Positions 28,242 through 39,841 of a stretch of DNA of 64,000 bases are shown piece by piece (position 1 is the first letter of the stretch; every line of letters begins with the position of its first letter). The stretch is from Legionella jordanis (GTDB taxonomy: Bacteria > Pseudomonadota > Gammaproteobacteria > Legionellales > Legionellaceae): positions 1,457,501-1,521,500 of the forward strand of contig NZ_LR134383.1 of NCBI RefSeq assembly GCF_900637635.1, read 5' to 3'. The notes beneath the pieces were generated by a model. The model did no database searches, was not told the origin of the DNA, and saw only the letters and a program-made list of their open reading frames with translations. Both the position numbers and the translations under genes were made by a program.

Positions 28242-30388
28242 TAATCGCCCCTTTTTTTGCGTCGAAGCAATATCCATATGGGTACTATTATCGCAAAAAT
28301 AATAATTAAAATTTGCAAATGCGTTCCCAAATAATATTGAATATTTTTTGCCACATTAACGATATAAGTTGTAACTCTGTGTCTTAGGCTTATATAACTG
28401 TTGTCATAGCTGTTTAGGAGCTCAATTGATTGGTTAGAATTAATTAATGCAATATTGCCATTAAGGCTCATGCGGGTTTTATCATCATTAAGCGCATTGC
28501 AGGCTAAATATAAGGCATTCTGGGCATTTGCAGTAATTAATAAAACCGCATTGTCTTCACTCCATGGTGAGGAGGTTAACTCCAGTAATCCGAATGATTG
28601 TTCACCAGTCACTTGCAGTTTGCGGTTGTGTTGCTTAAGAAGGCGAGAAGCCCCGTTTAATTGAACCGGCATGTATTCAAGAGCAAATTTCACCCATGGA
28701 TTGGTTTCAGGAGTGCCGTAAAGAATAACATTATGATTTCTAACAAATTCTTCATTTACCCCACGGCTATTATGAAATTTAAGTTGCAATGGATTTGGAG
28801 CAATCAACTGTCCAAATTTATAAAATAAATTAGCGAGTCTATCAATCTCATCCTTGGATAAAACATCAGGTAAAATAACATTGACCTTATTGCTGAAAGG
28901 TACAGGGAGCTGGTTGAGCATTGCGAGAGGAAAACTAGTCGACAAGCCTGTCTCAAACTGAGTTTCTGCATGGATGGTTGCCCACAACTCATGAGCATTT
29001 TCAGGAGTGCATAACTCTCCCTCACGGTGCAAATTAACTAAATAATCAATTGTATTAATCCCAGGCTTCATAGCACTTGAATCGATTTCCGCCTGCCAAT
29101 TAGAATGCTCTTTCGTTAACCAATAGGTGGATTGCTTTAAACCATTCACCAAAAGCGTAATATAGGAATAATTTTTTCCGGGAAAAATGGGTGCTGTAAC
29201 GTAGGTTTTAATCCTCCCTTGAAGTGGTATGTGGTTATTGGGCAAGGGAATACTATAGGTAAGGCGATGCTGGCCTAGGCCTGAAACACTTTTACTTGGA
29301 TAACCCAATTCCTTCAAACTGGACTGGTACCACCTTCCCCTTGAACTGATTTGAGGTGAAGTTTGAATTTGCTCAACCACGGCGATTTTGCCTGAAGAGA
29401 GCGATGTAAATTCAGAGGATAAGAAGGCACTCGCGGCTTTATTTAAAGAACTCGAATTGTTTCCTGTAATTATTAATTGCCCTAGCACTGAATTGAAGGG
29501 GGAGCCAGTCAGTACCAGAATGCCTGACGAACTCTTTAATGCTTTATTTATAATTGAAGATTGTTGACTCAGGGCAGTTTGTGCAAAGTAACTTTGCTTA
29601 AGATGTTCAAAGGTGGCTATAAGGATTAGATTGCTCTTAGCCAGGGCTTTTTCATTTTCATTTATAAAACCTACTGATAAGTTAAGCGTTTGGTCTCCTG
29701 AGGATTGCCCTAATTGGGTAGCCACATTGAGCAAGGAAAATATTTCTTGTGCCGTAGGATTTGAAGGAAGCAATAACAAAGTTGGTGTTAACTTAATAGC
29801 AGTAGGGTCAATGAAGGGATAAGGGAGTTGGTTTAGCGATCCCATGAATGGTTGTATTGTGGCTGCAATTGACAGGCTACTTTGCGGTGAGATATAGATC
29901 CAAATGTCTGGATCACATAAGTTCTTTGTGCTTACGAACTTGGCCGAGAAAGTTAGTTTCTGCCAGTCTGGAGATAAATTTGTCAATGGCAGTTCAATAT
30001 CCCAACTTACCTCCTCGTTTAGGTGATTAGGTATGACTAAATGACGAATGGGGGTTTGATTAAAGTGAAGATCAACCCTGGTTCCTTCCTTTAATAAAGG
30101 AGAAAAAGCCATTTTTAGATGCAAAAAAGCTTTTTGAATGTTTAAGCGTTTTGGAATGGGTAGGTAGAACGTGTAATTAGGTTGATATCCATTAAGAGTT
30201 ATGGAGCTATCCCAACCTAATTGCTCAAAAGTATATAGGTCGCTTTCGTTTATAGCGGTAGTCGTTCCTTGGGAATTCTGAGGGATGCTGGCTGCAGGGT
30301 TTGCCAGGCAGTAGTGTGGCACCACAGCAGTACTGAATAATAGCAAGTGATAGATAAAAAAGTTATACGCGCTGCGTAAAAATTTCAT
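28241..30388 (-). CDS. bcsB: BcsB-like periplasmic synthase subunit
   Basis: A 715-residue protein with a signal peptide (residues 1-30), two carbohydrate-binding jelly-roll/flavodoxin-like pairs as in cellulose synthase subunit B, and a single C-terminal membrane anchor (LQILIIIFAIIVPIWILL then RRKKRGD). The segment FYLPIPKRLNIQKAFLHL and DPDIWIYISPQS are typical BcsB features. BcsB guides the emerging glycan through the periplasm and is essential for the synthase. It is the first gene of the minus-strand exopolysaccharide operon, followed by GH81, GT2 and the barrel protein. The upstream 660 bases are the likely promoter region. Confidence 0.83.
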   Translation of the reverse strand: MKFLRSAYNFFIYHLLLFSTAVVPHYCLANPAASIPQNSQGTTTAINESDLYTFEQLGWDSSITLNGYQPNYTFYLPIPKRLNIQKAFLHLKMAFSPLLKEGTRVDLHFNQTPIRHLVIPNHLNEEVSWDIELPLTNLSPDWQKLTFSAKFVSTKNLCDPDIWIYISPQSSLSIAATIQPFMGSLNQLPYPFIDPTAIKLTPTLLLLPSNPTAQEIFSLLNVATQLGQSSGDQTLNLSVGFINENEKALAKSNLILIATFEHLKQSYFAQTALSQQSSIINKALKSSSGILVLTGSPFNSVLGQLIITGNNSSSLNKAASAFLSSEFTSLSSGKIAVVEQIQTSPQISSRGRWYQSSLKELGYPSKSVSGLGQHRLTYSIPLPNNHIPLQGRIKTYVTAPIFPGKNYSYITLLVNGLKQSTYWLTKEHSNWQAEIDSSAMKPGINTIDYLVNLHREGELCTPENAHELWATIHAETQFETGLSTSFPLAMLNQLPVPFSNKVNVILPDVLSKDEIDRLANLFYKFGQLIAPNPLQLKFHNSRGVNEEFVRNHNVILYGTPETNPWVKFALEYMPVQLNGASRLLKQHNRKLQVTGEQSFGLLELTSSPWSEDNAVLLITANAQNALYLACNALNDDKTRMSLNGNIALINSNQSIELLNSYDNSYISLRHRVTTYIVNVAKNIQYYLGTHLQILIIIFAIIVPIWILLRRKKRGD

Positions 30389-31050
30389 AGATTTAAAGGG
30401 TTACAAATGGAACAGCACGTGTTTAAGGGTAAATTTAACCTACCATCTAAATATCGGAAGAGCAATATTCTTTATAATAAGTTAAATCTTTTCTAACTCC
30501 TCCTTTGAATTTATATCTGATAGACAAAAAAGGCTTCAGTTTAGCAAAAAGAAAAAATTGAATACTTACCTTCAATGCTCTACCAATGAATGAAACGGCG
30601 ATGAATTTATATTCGACAAGAAGTATATCTATTTTTTATGTGCTTCCTGTTATACACTTTCGCCGCACAGCAATTTCTAAGGATAGAATTGTGAACAACA
30701 AAATAAACTTATTAATTTCAAATATCATACTAGGTTTTTCTACAACCTCTTCTTATTCTGATGATTTATACAGCAAGCTGCCAGAGGCATTGACAGGGTA
30801 CAAATTTATGATAAACATAGTACCTGAAAGATACGTTGCATCCGCATAATTAAATGAGTAGATCCATTCATAGGAGCATAATGCTCTATCCAACTGCAGG
30901 AAGGGTGGTAAATTCCAAATCGAATGTGAAAATGCTGTAATCACTTCGCCCTCAACTCAGAACTAGAGTTAAGGCCTCTTGTGACTAAATGAACCCTTAT
31001 TTGTACCAAAGCTCACTGAAATGGCAACAATGTAGAAATAGGAAATAAAA
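30389..31050. other. Divergent intergenic region between exopolysaccharide operon and P450-like gene
   Basis: About 660 bases that must hold the promoters for the bcsB-like operon and the P450-like gene. I find no convincing gene. An 87-codon plus-strand frame at 30586-30849 lacks a ribosome binding site and any recognisable feature. No clear -35/-10 pair stands out by eye. Confidence 0.45.
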
Positions 31051-32517
31051 ATGTTTAATTTTTTTAAAGGACCAGATTCAGCTCATCTACTTCAAATATT
31101 ACAGCAAACCCCAAGTCAAATCGTTCGGGTTAATTTCGGCTGGCTATTTGGTAACGTCTATTTTTTGAAAGCAAAGAATGATCACGATCTAACTGAGCTC
31201 ATCAACCAATTAGATAATGAACCACGAGGCAGGGCTCCTATGGATATGGTTGACTATGTTTTGGGTGGAACTTCATTATTGGCAAGCACTGAATCCGATG
31301 CGATTAATTATCACCAGTGTTTTGTCCACGCAATGGCTCAACCCCGTAAATACATCGCATTAGGGCTTGAACATTTAAAATCTGGTTTAGATAGATTAGA
31401 GGAAAACCAACCTATTAACTTAAAAGTATTTCTCGCTCAATTGGTAAGCGCTTTATTTTTCCAAGGGTTATTTAATTTAAGTTCGGAGCAAGCTATTGAT
31501 CACCCTTTTTTAGGTGCATTGGCTTCTTTATCAAAGGGAAATCAAGATTCCGGAGCTGATTTTGCAAACGAAATACGTCTTTATTTAGCTAACTTGCATT
31601 ATCCAACACTCTTCCATCTTGGCTTATATGCTTCAGCCAGGAAAGGTCAACAAGAATATCAAATGCAAATTCAACAATTTCTTGCGAGTCAACAAGAAGC
31701 TATTTTGACTGATTTACATCATTATGGCGATCAGAATTATCCGATAAGAAATGTGTTAAGTCTGGCCATTATACATTTGATCGCAAAAAAACTAAAACTG
31801 AACTCCGATCGAGAGATGCTAAGGACACATTTACAAACCTTAGATAAATCACAGCTAGGGCTTTATTTAAATGAACCTATGATTAGAACCTTGCCTGGAA
31901 TGTTGGTGGCTAGCACCGGGGTGGCAAGTATAGTAGCCAATGCTTTAACTGCATTAATGTCTAAGCCCAAGCTATTAAGCAAAGTTAGAAGTGCGCTACC
32001 TGCTGAATTGTTTTCGCACTCAGAAGATGAAATTTTTCAGCAAATTAACGATGACAAACAAAAAGGAGGTCTGTTACATCGTCTGTATTTGGAAAGTTGT
32101 CGATTTGCACGGGTAGAGGAATCCGTTGCAGAAAATCAAGTGGCTTCGAGATCTTGGCGTTTTACTACTAAGGACTTAAAGGTAGGCGACCAGATGATCT
32201 CTGCCAATTCAATGATTGTTATATTGCGTCACTGGCCTTTTTTCAATCACGCACTGGTTGGTGAGCAACCTGGACTTTTTAAGCCTTCTCGCTTTAAAAA
32301 CACAGATGGCAGCCTAAATCAAGAGAGAGCACAAATAACACGAGGCATTTTTTTTCAAGGCAAACGACAATGCCCATCACATAATCTCGCTGAGTATCTT
32401 TTTAAGACAATAATAGCCTACCTGATTACGCATTATGAATTGACGTCAGCACCAGTTCATGATGGCACTGTTCACCTAACTCCAATTCAACTGAATCAAG
32501 TACTTTTTAAAAAATAA
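31051..32517 (+). CDS. Cytochrome P450-like protein
   Basis: A 488-residue protein with AGGA eight bases upstream. The C-terminal half has the two P450 signatures in the right order: the ExxR motif in YLESCRFAR (near residue 350) and a haem-ligand loop FFQGKRQCPSHNLA (near 440-453), which fits FxxGxRxC with the axial Cys. The I-helix region reads ASTGVASIVANAL and lacks the usual acid-alcohol pair, so oxygen activation may be atypical. The N-terminal half is divergent. Possibly a decayed-function or unusual P450 acting on a lipid or secondary metabolite. It is a single-gene unit. Confidence 0.65.
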   Translation: MFNFFKGPDSAHLLQILQQTPSQIVRVNFGWLFGNVYFLKAKNDHDLTELINQLDNEPRGRAPMDMVDYVLGGTSLLASTESDAINYHQCFVHAMAQPRKYIALGLEHLKSGLDRLEENQPINLKVFLAQLVSALFFQGLFNLSSEQAIDHPFLGALASLSKGNQDSGADFANEIRLYLANLHYPTLFHLGLYASARKGQQEYQMQIQQFLASQQEAILTDLHHYGDQNYPIRNVLSLAIIHLIAKKLKLNSDREMLRTHLQTLDKSQLGLYLNEPMIRTLPGMLVASTGVASIVANALTALMSKPKLLSKVRSALPAELFSHSEDEIFQQINDDKQKGGLLHRLYLESCRFARVEESVAENQVASRSWRFTTKDLKVGDQMISANSMIVILRHWPFFNHALVGEQPGLFKPSRFKNTDGSLNQERAQITRGIFFQGKRQCPSHNLAEYLFKTIIAYLITHYELTSAPVHDGTVHLTPIQLNQVLFKK

Positions 32518-32816
32518 ATGCTGAATAATGGAAAGAAGACAAATTAAGTTTTTATGCAGATTATGCACAGCATCAGAATAACGATGCAACAGGCAGATAT
32601 AAAGCGACGATTTGTAGAGAGCTTAATCGAAATAAAAACTTATTCATACTCAGTTGGATTAGTGGCTTATCAAGCGAATTACGCACAAAAATTTTCAGTA
32701 TTAGGGTACGATGGACACACGCAGATCACGATATTAAAATAACCAATGATTATTTAAAACTTAATGTTTTCTTAATCAAAACCTCTATAATTTGTACATG
32801 TACATAGGGGGTTATA
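32518..32816. other. Intergenic region upstream of the Phd-Doc pair
   Basis: About 300 bases. Two overlapping frames can be read across 32540-32760, one starting at 32554 and another without a start; neither has a ribosome binding site or a recognisable domain, so this looks like remnant coding DNA. The Phd-Doc promoter lies at the right end. Confidence 0.4.
32786..32811 (+). promoter_or_regulatory. Phd-Doc promoter -10, palindromic operator and RBS
   Basis: TATAAT at 32786-32791 is followed at once by the perfect 12-base palindrome TGTACATGTACA (32793-32804), then AGGGGG (32806-32811) five bases before the antitoxin ATG. A palindrome over the transcription start is the usual binding site for a Phd/YefM antitoxin, giving autorepression. 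The operator role is inferred from position and symmetry. Confidence 0.55.
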
Positions 32817-33035
32817 ATGCACACAATATCTTATACGGCAATGAGGCAAAATCTTGCTAAAATTTTGAATGAAAATAGAAATGGCGAAACTGTTTGCATT
32901 CGCCAGAAGGGGAAAGATGACTTAATTCTTAACCCTAAAACTGAGAAATTAACTCACCAAGAAAAAGTGAAATTGGCTCTGTCTAAAATAGAAAAGCGGC
33001 ATGCCAGTGTCATTCAAGCTTTAGCTGATAGATGA
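32817..33035 (+). CDS. Phd/YefM family antitoxin
   Basis: A 72-residue protein with the Phd/YefM N-terminal DNA-binding layout (ISYTAMRQNLAKILNENRNGE, then VCIRQKGKDDLIL) and a charged C-terminal helix that would wrap the toxin. It ends four bases into the next frame (ATGA), so it is coupled to the Doc-like gene. The upstream palindrome is its probable operator. Confidence 0.8.
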   Translation: MHTISYTAMRQNLAKILNENRNGETVCIRQKGKDDLILNPKTEKLTHQEKVKLALSKIEKRHASVIQALADR

Positions 33036-33298
33036 AAATCGAAATTTTAGACGAAAAGGATATCATTTTTATTCAATCCTCTGTTCTGTCATCAGCGCCA
33101 GCGCACGATTTGGGGCGCATCAGCGGCGCTGCCAACAGAGTTTTAAATGCTTATTTTTACGATAATATAGCAGATATATATCTGCTTGCAGCTCTTTACC
33201 TATTAGCAATTGCACAAGCCCATGCTTTCCCAGATGGGAATAAAAGAACTGCATTCAAATGCATGACCACATTAAAGAAGAAATTGCTGGTCATTTAA
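33032..33298 (+). pseudogene. Doc-family toxin, C-terminally truncated
   Basis: An 88-residue protein with the Fic/Doc motif HAFPDGNKRTAF near its end (residues 67-78). Doc proteins are about 125 residues; here the frame stops ten residues after the motif, removing the final helices. The next bases, in another frame, read as a different peptide tail, so a deletion or frameshift occurred just after the motif. Doc kinases phosphorylate EF-Tu. The motif His and Asn-Lys-Arg are kept, but without the last helices activity is doubtful. It may be a relic tolerated because it is harmless. Confidence 0.7.
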
Positions 33299-33333
33299 AA
33301 CAATTTACTAAGACATCTATATAAAATTAAAAT

Positions 33334-33666
33334 TTGCATTTATCCTCAACGCTCCTAATTACAAGGAGAAGCAGAGCCAATTGCATTGGATTTAATGAAT
33401 CCATTACTTGGCATCTAGGTCACTCTTATTGGTGGAGGGTTGAAAGTCATCATTACCCCAAAGGGTGGTCAAAACCGCTTCACATAATTAATACAGGAAC
33501 TCAAGAAACTTGGCGAGCAGCTGCATATCATTCACGCGAAGCTTATAAAGGTGATGGCTGGTGGGTTAATGGATATCATTTTTCGTATCTAAAAGGGAAA
33601 GAAAGGTTAGATGTCATGACCAGCGCTGGAGATTGCAATATCTATGATGGCTGGTGGGATTATTAA
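33334..33666 (+). pseudogene. 5'-truncated remnant of a secreted-protein gene
   Basis: An open frame of about 110 codons with no ATG or GTG near its beginning; the only upstream start is a TTG without a ribosome binding site. The readable part is rich in Trp, His and Tyr (SITWHLGHSYWWRVESHH, GDGWWVNGYHFSYL, IYDGWWDY). It resembles the C-terminal part of a protein, with the N-terminus missing at the same scar that truncates the Doc gene. It stops 20 bases before the next gene. Confidence 0.5.
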
Positions 33667-33686
33667 GATTAAAAGGAAATTAAGTT

Positions 33687-34442
33687 ATGAAAAAAATTAT
33701 TTTGGCAGCATTAATAACAACAGCAATGACAGCAGTTGCTGAAGATACAGCACCCATTCAAAAGGTTAGAAATAATTGGGCGGTTGAACACTTTAAAAAA
33801 CAAAATATGCTCTATCCTGATGGAGGCGTTCAAATTGTGCCTGAAAAAAAAATGTCTAGTTATTCCCAATTCAAAAAGGAGTTGGAAAAAGATAAGAATG
33901 ATATTTCTAAATATGGTTACATAAACCAGCCAAGTGAAAGAGCGCAGCATTTGTTGAGCATTAAAACCATTGCTGAACATCAAATGAAGAAGCAAAACAA
34001 TGATTACGATCCAAGGTCAACTCATATGCGACATTCTATTGGTGATCTCAAGATGGCTTACACATTTGTAGGCGTTCCATCAAATGACATCAGTGAATTC
34101 ATTGGCGTTGCTCCTTATCTTACTTATTTAAAAGGTCAAGGATGGGTTGGTGCAATTCAATTTTTTAAAAACAATGACGTCGGATATTGTGCGTTTAGTG
34201 AAAATAACATTCGCTTAAGTCATGGCTCAGTTGTTATTGCCAAGGAAGCCGTGAGAAATGATGTCAACGAAAAAATTACAACTGTTGATGTAACTGGAAA
34301 TAAACAAACTGGATTTGTTTATAATGTTGAGTGGTATGACAATACTTTCTTTAGGCAACTGGAATGTGCAAATCTTGAGTATTCTCAAACAATAACAGAT
34401 GAAGTCATTGAATTAGCTAAACGCATCGACAAGAATGTTTGA
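33687..34442 (+). CDS. Secreted protein of unknown function
   Basis: A 251-residue protein with AAGGA upstream and a clear signal peptide (MKKIILAALITTAMTAVA, cleavage near residue 18). The mature part is hydrophilic and Asn/Lys-rich, with two cysteines (CAFSENN and LECANLEY) that could pair. I recognise no domain. The upstream remnant is on the same strand and close, suggesting an original two-gene unit. A strong terminator follows at 34449. Confidence 0.65.
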   Translation: MKKIILAALITTAMTAVAEDTAPIQKVRNNWAVEHFKKQNMLYPDGGVQIVPEKKMSSYSQFKKELEKDKNDISKYGYINQPSERAQHLLSIKTIAEHQMKKQNNDYDPRSTHMRHSIGDLKMAYTFVGVPSNDISEFIGVAPYLTYLKGQGWVGAIQFFKNNDVGYCAFSENNIRLSHGSVVIAKEAVRNDVNEKITTVDVTGNKQTGFVYNVEWYDNTFFRQLECANLEYSQTITDEVIELAKRIDKNV

Positions 34443-34448
34443 TTAAAA

Positions 34449-34483
34449 ACACGGCATCCCAAAAGGGAGCCGTGTAAATTTTT
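34449..34483 (+). terminator. Rho-independent terminator
   Basis: ACACGGC..CCC / GGG..GCCGTGT with an AAAA loop, followed by AAATTTTT, seven bases after the stop of the secreted-protein gene. A good intrinsic terminator for that transcript. Confidence 0.8.
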
Positions 34484-34505
34484 AAATCTGATTAAAAAAG
34501 AATTT

Positions 34506-34545
34506 CCCCCTAAGTCTGATTATCAAAATAATCAGACTTAGGGGG
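34506..34545. terminator. Perfect 18-bp stem hairpin
   Basis: Left arm 34506-34523 and right arm 34528-34545 are exact reverse complements with a four-base CAAA loop; key bases are CCCCCTAAGTCTGATTAT. On the minus strand the stem is followed within a few bases by TTCTTTTTT, so it can act as the terminator of the frameshifted membrane-protein gene. Its exactness and length are unusual for a plain terminator. Confidence 0.6.
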
Positions 34546-34582
34546 GTTGTCTTTGGGGTTGAACGCAATCCCAGTCCCCTGT

Positions 34583-35289
34583 TTATCTTTTAAGGTTATA
34601 CTGTGTTTCTAACTCTTCAACAATCGCCACACTTTCGGCATGTTTATTCTTGAAAAAGTAAGTTAAACCTAGAAGTTGCTCGTTATCTTTTCCTTCATTG
34701 TTTTCGCGTAAAGTAATAGCACAGCAACTAAGCTTGCGATCACGATCAATTTGAGCAACATCCATGTATACATCAACCATTTCTCCATTGAACGATAGTT
34801 TAGGCTCATCCTCTTGATATTCGATTATAACTTTTTTCTTTTTTCGAGATATTAAACTAAGATCTCTCGCTTTAACGTTAATTCCTAGTTCATTCATTTG
34901 ATTTTTTGTTTGTTTTAAAAGAGCGCTATGATAAATCCAATCCTCTTTAGACATGGTTGTTTTCTGAATTTTATCGGTTCGGCGTCGGGCATTTTCAAGT
35001 TTATCGATGATATTCCAACTCATAATGCCGGAAGCTATGGGAACAATCGCGAAAAAAAAACTAGCACCTATTGCCTGCCATGTTGAAAATCCGCTCTGCT
35101 TTCTCTCCATCCTTGATGCTTGCACTGTGAAAAGTAAAGAGACCGGGGAATCAATGCAGCTAGTATTGCCAATACATTGTACATGTAACGAAATCGTTGA
35201 TGGCGACGGTTTTGATCCTCATCTACGTGTAGATATAATTGCGTATGAATATCATAACTTTCAATCGTTCTCTCTTGCTTGGTTTTCAT
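34583..35289 (-). pseudogene. Membrane protein of unknown function, frameshifted
   Basis: Two adjoining minus-strand frames make one protein. The first (from 35289) reads MKTKQERTIESYDIHTQLYL and reaches LAILAALIP; the second continues as SLLFTVQASRM through to 34583. They join at the GGGG run at 35145-35148, where a one-base change would restore a single frame of about 235 residues. The reconstructed protein has two membrane helices (near the junction and at QAIGASFFFAIVPIASGIMS) and a basic, soluble C-terminal domain. Function unknown. Either a recent loss or a sequencing error; the intact 180-codon frame begins with GTG at 35125. Confidence 0.6.
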
Positions 35290-35703
35290 AATATTAATTT
35301 CTAATAATAATTGGCTAATATTTTATCCCTTAAGCCAAATAAAATCCATTGAGAGGATCAATACATGTCAAACCAACATTAAAATGTCCTTTTATATTCC
35401 AATTCTAATTCAAAAACTGATGAGGTAATGGAAGTTAATCAATTGGGGGAAGTTGCTGAATTATGTACGCATTTCTGGGTTACTAAAGCTACATAGTCTC
35501 GCTTAAACGTTTTAACCAATGCCTTCTTTAGCTTTTGCTCAGATCTCAAACAGCCTATGCAGATTCAAATATGCATGATATTGCAAGTTTTAAGAATATC
35601 AGGCTTAATAGCAATTCAAATATCTATGTGGGTATTAAATAATACAAACATCTCAGAAAACAATCTCTTATCGGAACGGTTTAATTGCAGCAGTCTCAAA
35701 CCC
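35290..35703. other. Intergenic region, possibly decayed coding DNA
   Basis: About 410 bases between the frameshifted gene and the end of helA. Short frames are present (for example one ending THFWVTKAT near 35494) but none has a start, binding site or recognisable domain. No terminator-like hairpin was found just after helA. Confidence 0.4.
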
Positions 35704-38844
<3,141 letters not shown>

Positions 38845-38853
38845 TCATCCTGA

Positions 38854-39807
38854 TTAAAGTTCATGCTCTGCTTCTGCTTTTTCAATATCGGCTTTAATGA
38901 TGAAACTGTTCTTTGAAACATAGGTTTCGCCTACCTCCAAACCCTGCTTAACTTCCACCCAATTCTTGTCTTGCTCACCTAACTTCACTTCCCGCATAAA
39001 ATATTGATTTCCCACCTTAGTAAAAACCACGGTAGAGTTTCGGAAATTTTGTAAAGCGGTTTTCATTATCATGATGGGAACTTTTTTTTCTCCAATTAGA
39101 ACATCAGCTCTCACAATTGCACCAGGACGCCAGACATTCTCTGAATTGGATAAAGCGACTATGGCAATGACTGTTTGGCTTAAAGGGTCTGTTGTTGGCA
39201 ATAACATAGCAATGGGCGATTCTGCTGTTCTATCTCCCTCCTGAGAGTGGATAATAACCATTTGTCCTTCCTGGATTTTGTCTAGATCCCTTGGAAAAAC
39301 ATGAAGCTCCGCCCAAACATTGTTTAAATTGGCAATGATAAATAGAGGATTTCCACCAGCTACACTACCAGCAGAAATATTTCGAGCCAGAATCCTTCCT
39401 TCCGCTGGAGCTTTAACCTCATAGTCTTTGAGGCTTTCATTGCTCTCAATGGTTGCTAAAAGCTGTCCCTTTTTTACCGGATCTCCCCAATTAACAAAGA
39501 CGTTTTTAACCACTCCCGGAAATCGTGCTCTGACTTCGGTGGTTGTATTTCGATTTAAGGTGATTCTTCCATTTAGATGGACATATTGTTTAATGATTCC
39601 AGGCCCGGCTGTCGATATCTCAATATGTGCTTCTTTTTCTTGTTGTTCATTTAATTGCGTTTTTCTTAGGTTTGAATCCCCACGGGCTGGTACTTCCTCC
39701 TGCTGAGAGGCTAATTTGCTGCATTTAGATAGGTGTGCTGATAAAAACCACGAAACGGCAGTAACAACAATGGCAGCGACTAGTATTGAATAATGGTATT
39801 TTTTCAT
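38854..39807 (-). CDS. helB: RND efflux periplasmic adaptor (HelB/CzcB)
   Basis: A 317-residue membrane-fusion protein with an N-terminal anchor (ILVAAIVVTAVSWFLSAHL), a beta-hairpin and lipoyl half motifs (VFVNWGDPVKKGQLLATI; VKAPAEGRILARNISAG) and a beta-barrel domain. The helical hairpin between the lipoyl halves is very short, as in some HME adaptors. It links HelA to the outer-membrane channel HelC. It lies between helC and helA with small gaps (34 and 15 bases). Confidence 0.9.
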   Translation of the reverse strand: MKKYHYSILVAAIVVTAVSWFLSAHLSKCSKLASQQEEVPARGDSNLRKTQLNEQQEKEAHIEISTAGPGIIKQYVHLNGRITLNRNTTTEVRARFPGVVKNVFVNWGDPVKKGQLLATIESNESLKDYEVKAPAEGRILARNISAGSVAGGNPLFIIANLNNVWAELHVFPRDLDKIQEGQMVIIHSQEGDRTAESPIAMLLPTTDPLSQTVIAIVALSNSENVWRPGAIVRADVLIGEKKVPIMIMKTALQNFRNSTVVFTKVGNQYFMREVKLGEQDKNWVEVKQGLEVGETYVSKNSFIIKADIEKAEAEHEL

Positions 39808-39841
39808 CTCTATCCTTTATGAAATGAATGCATAGCGGGCC

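Noticed and set aside
30586..30849. 87-codon plus-strand frame in the bcsB-P450 gap
   Set aside because: No ribosome binding site, no signal peptide with a sensible start and no recognisable domain.
32554..32742. 62-codon frame upstream of Phd
   Set aside because: No binding site and a competing frame of similar length; looks like remnant DNA.
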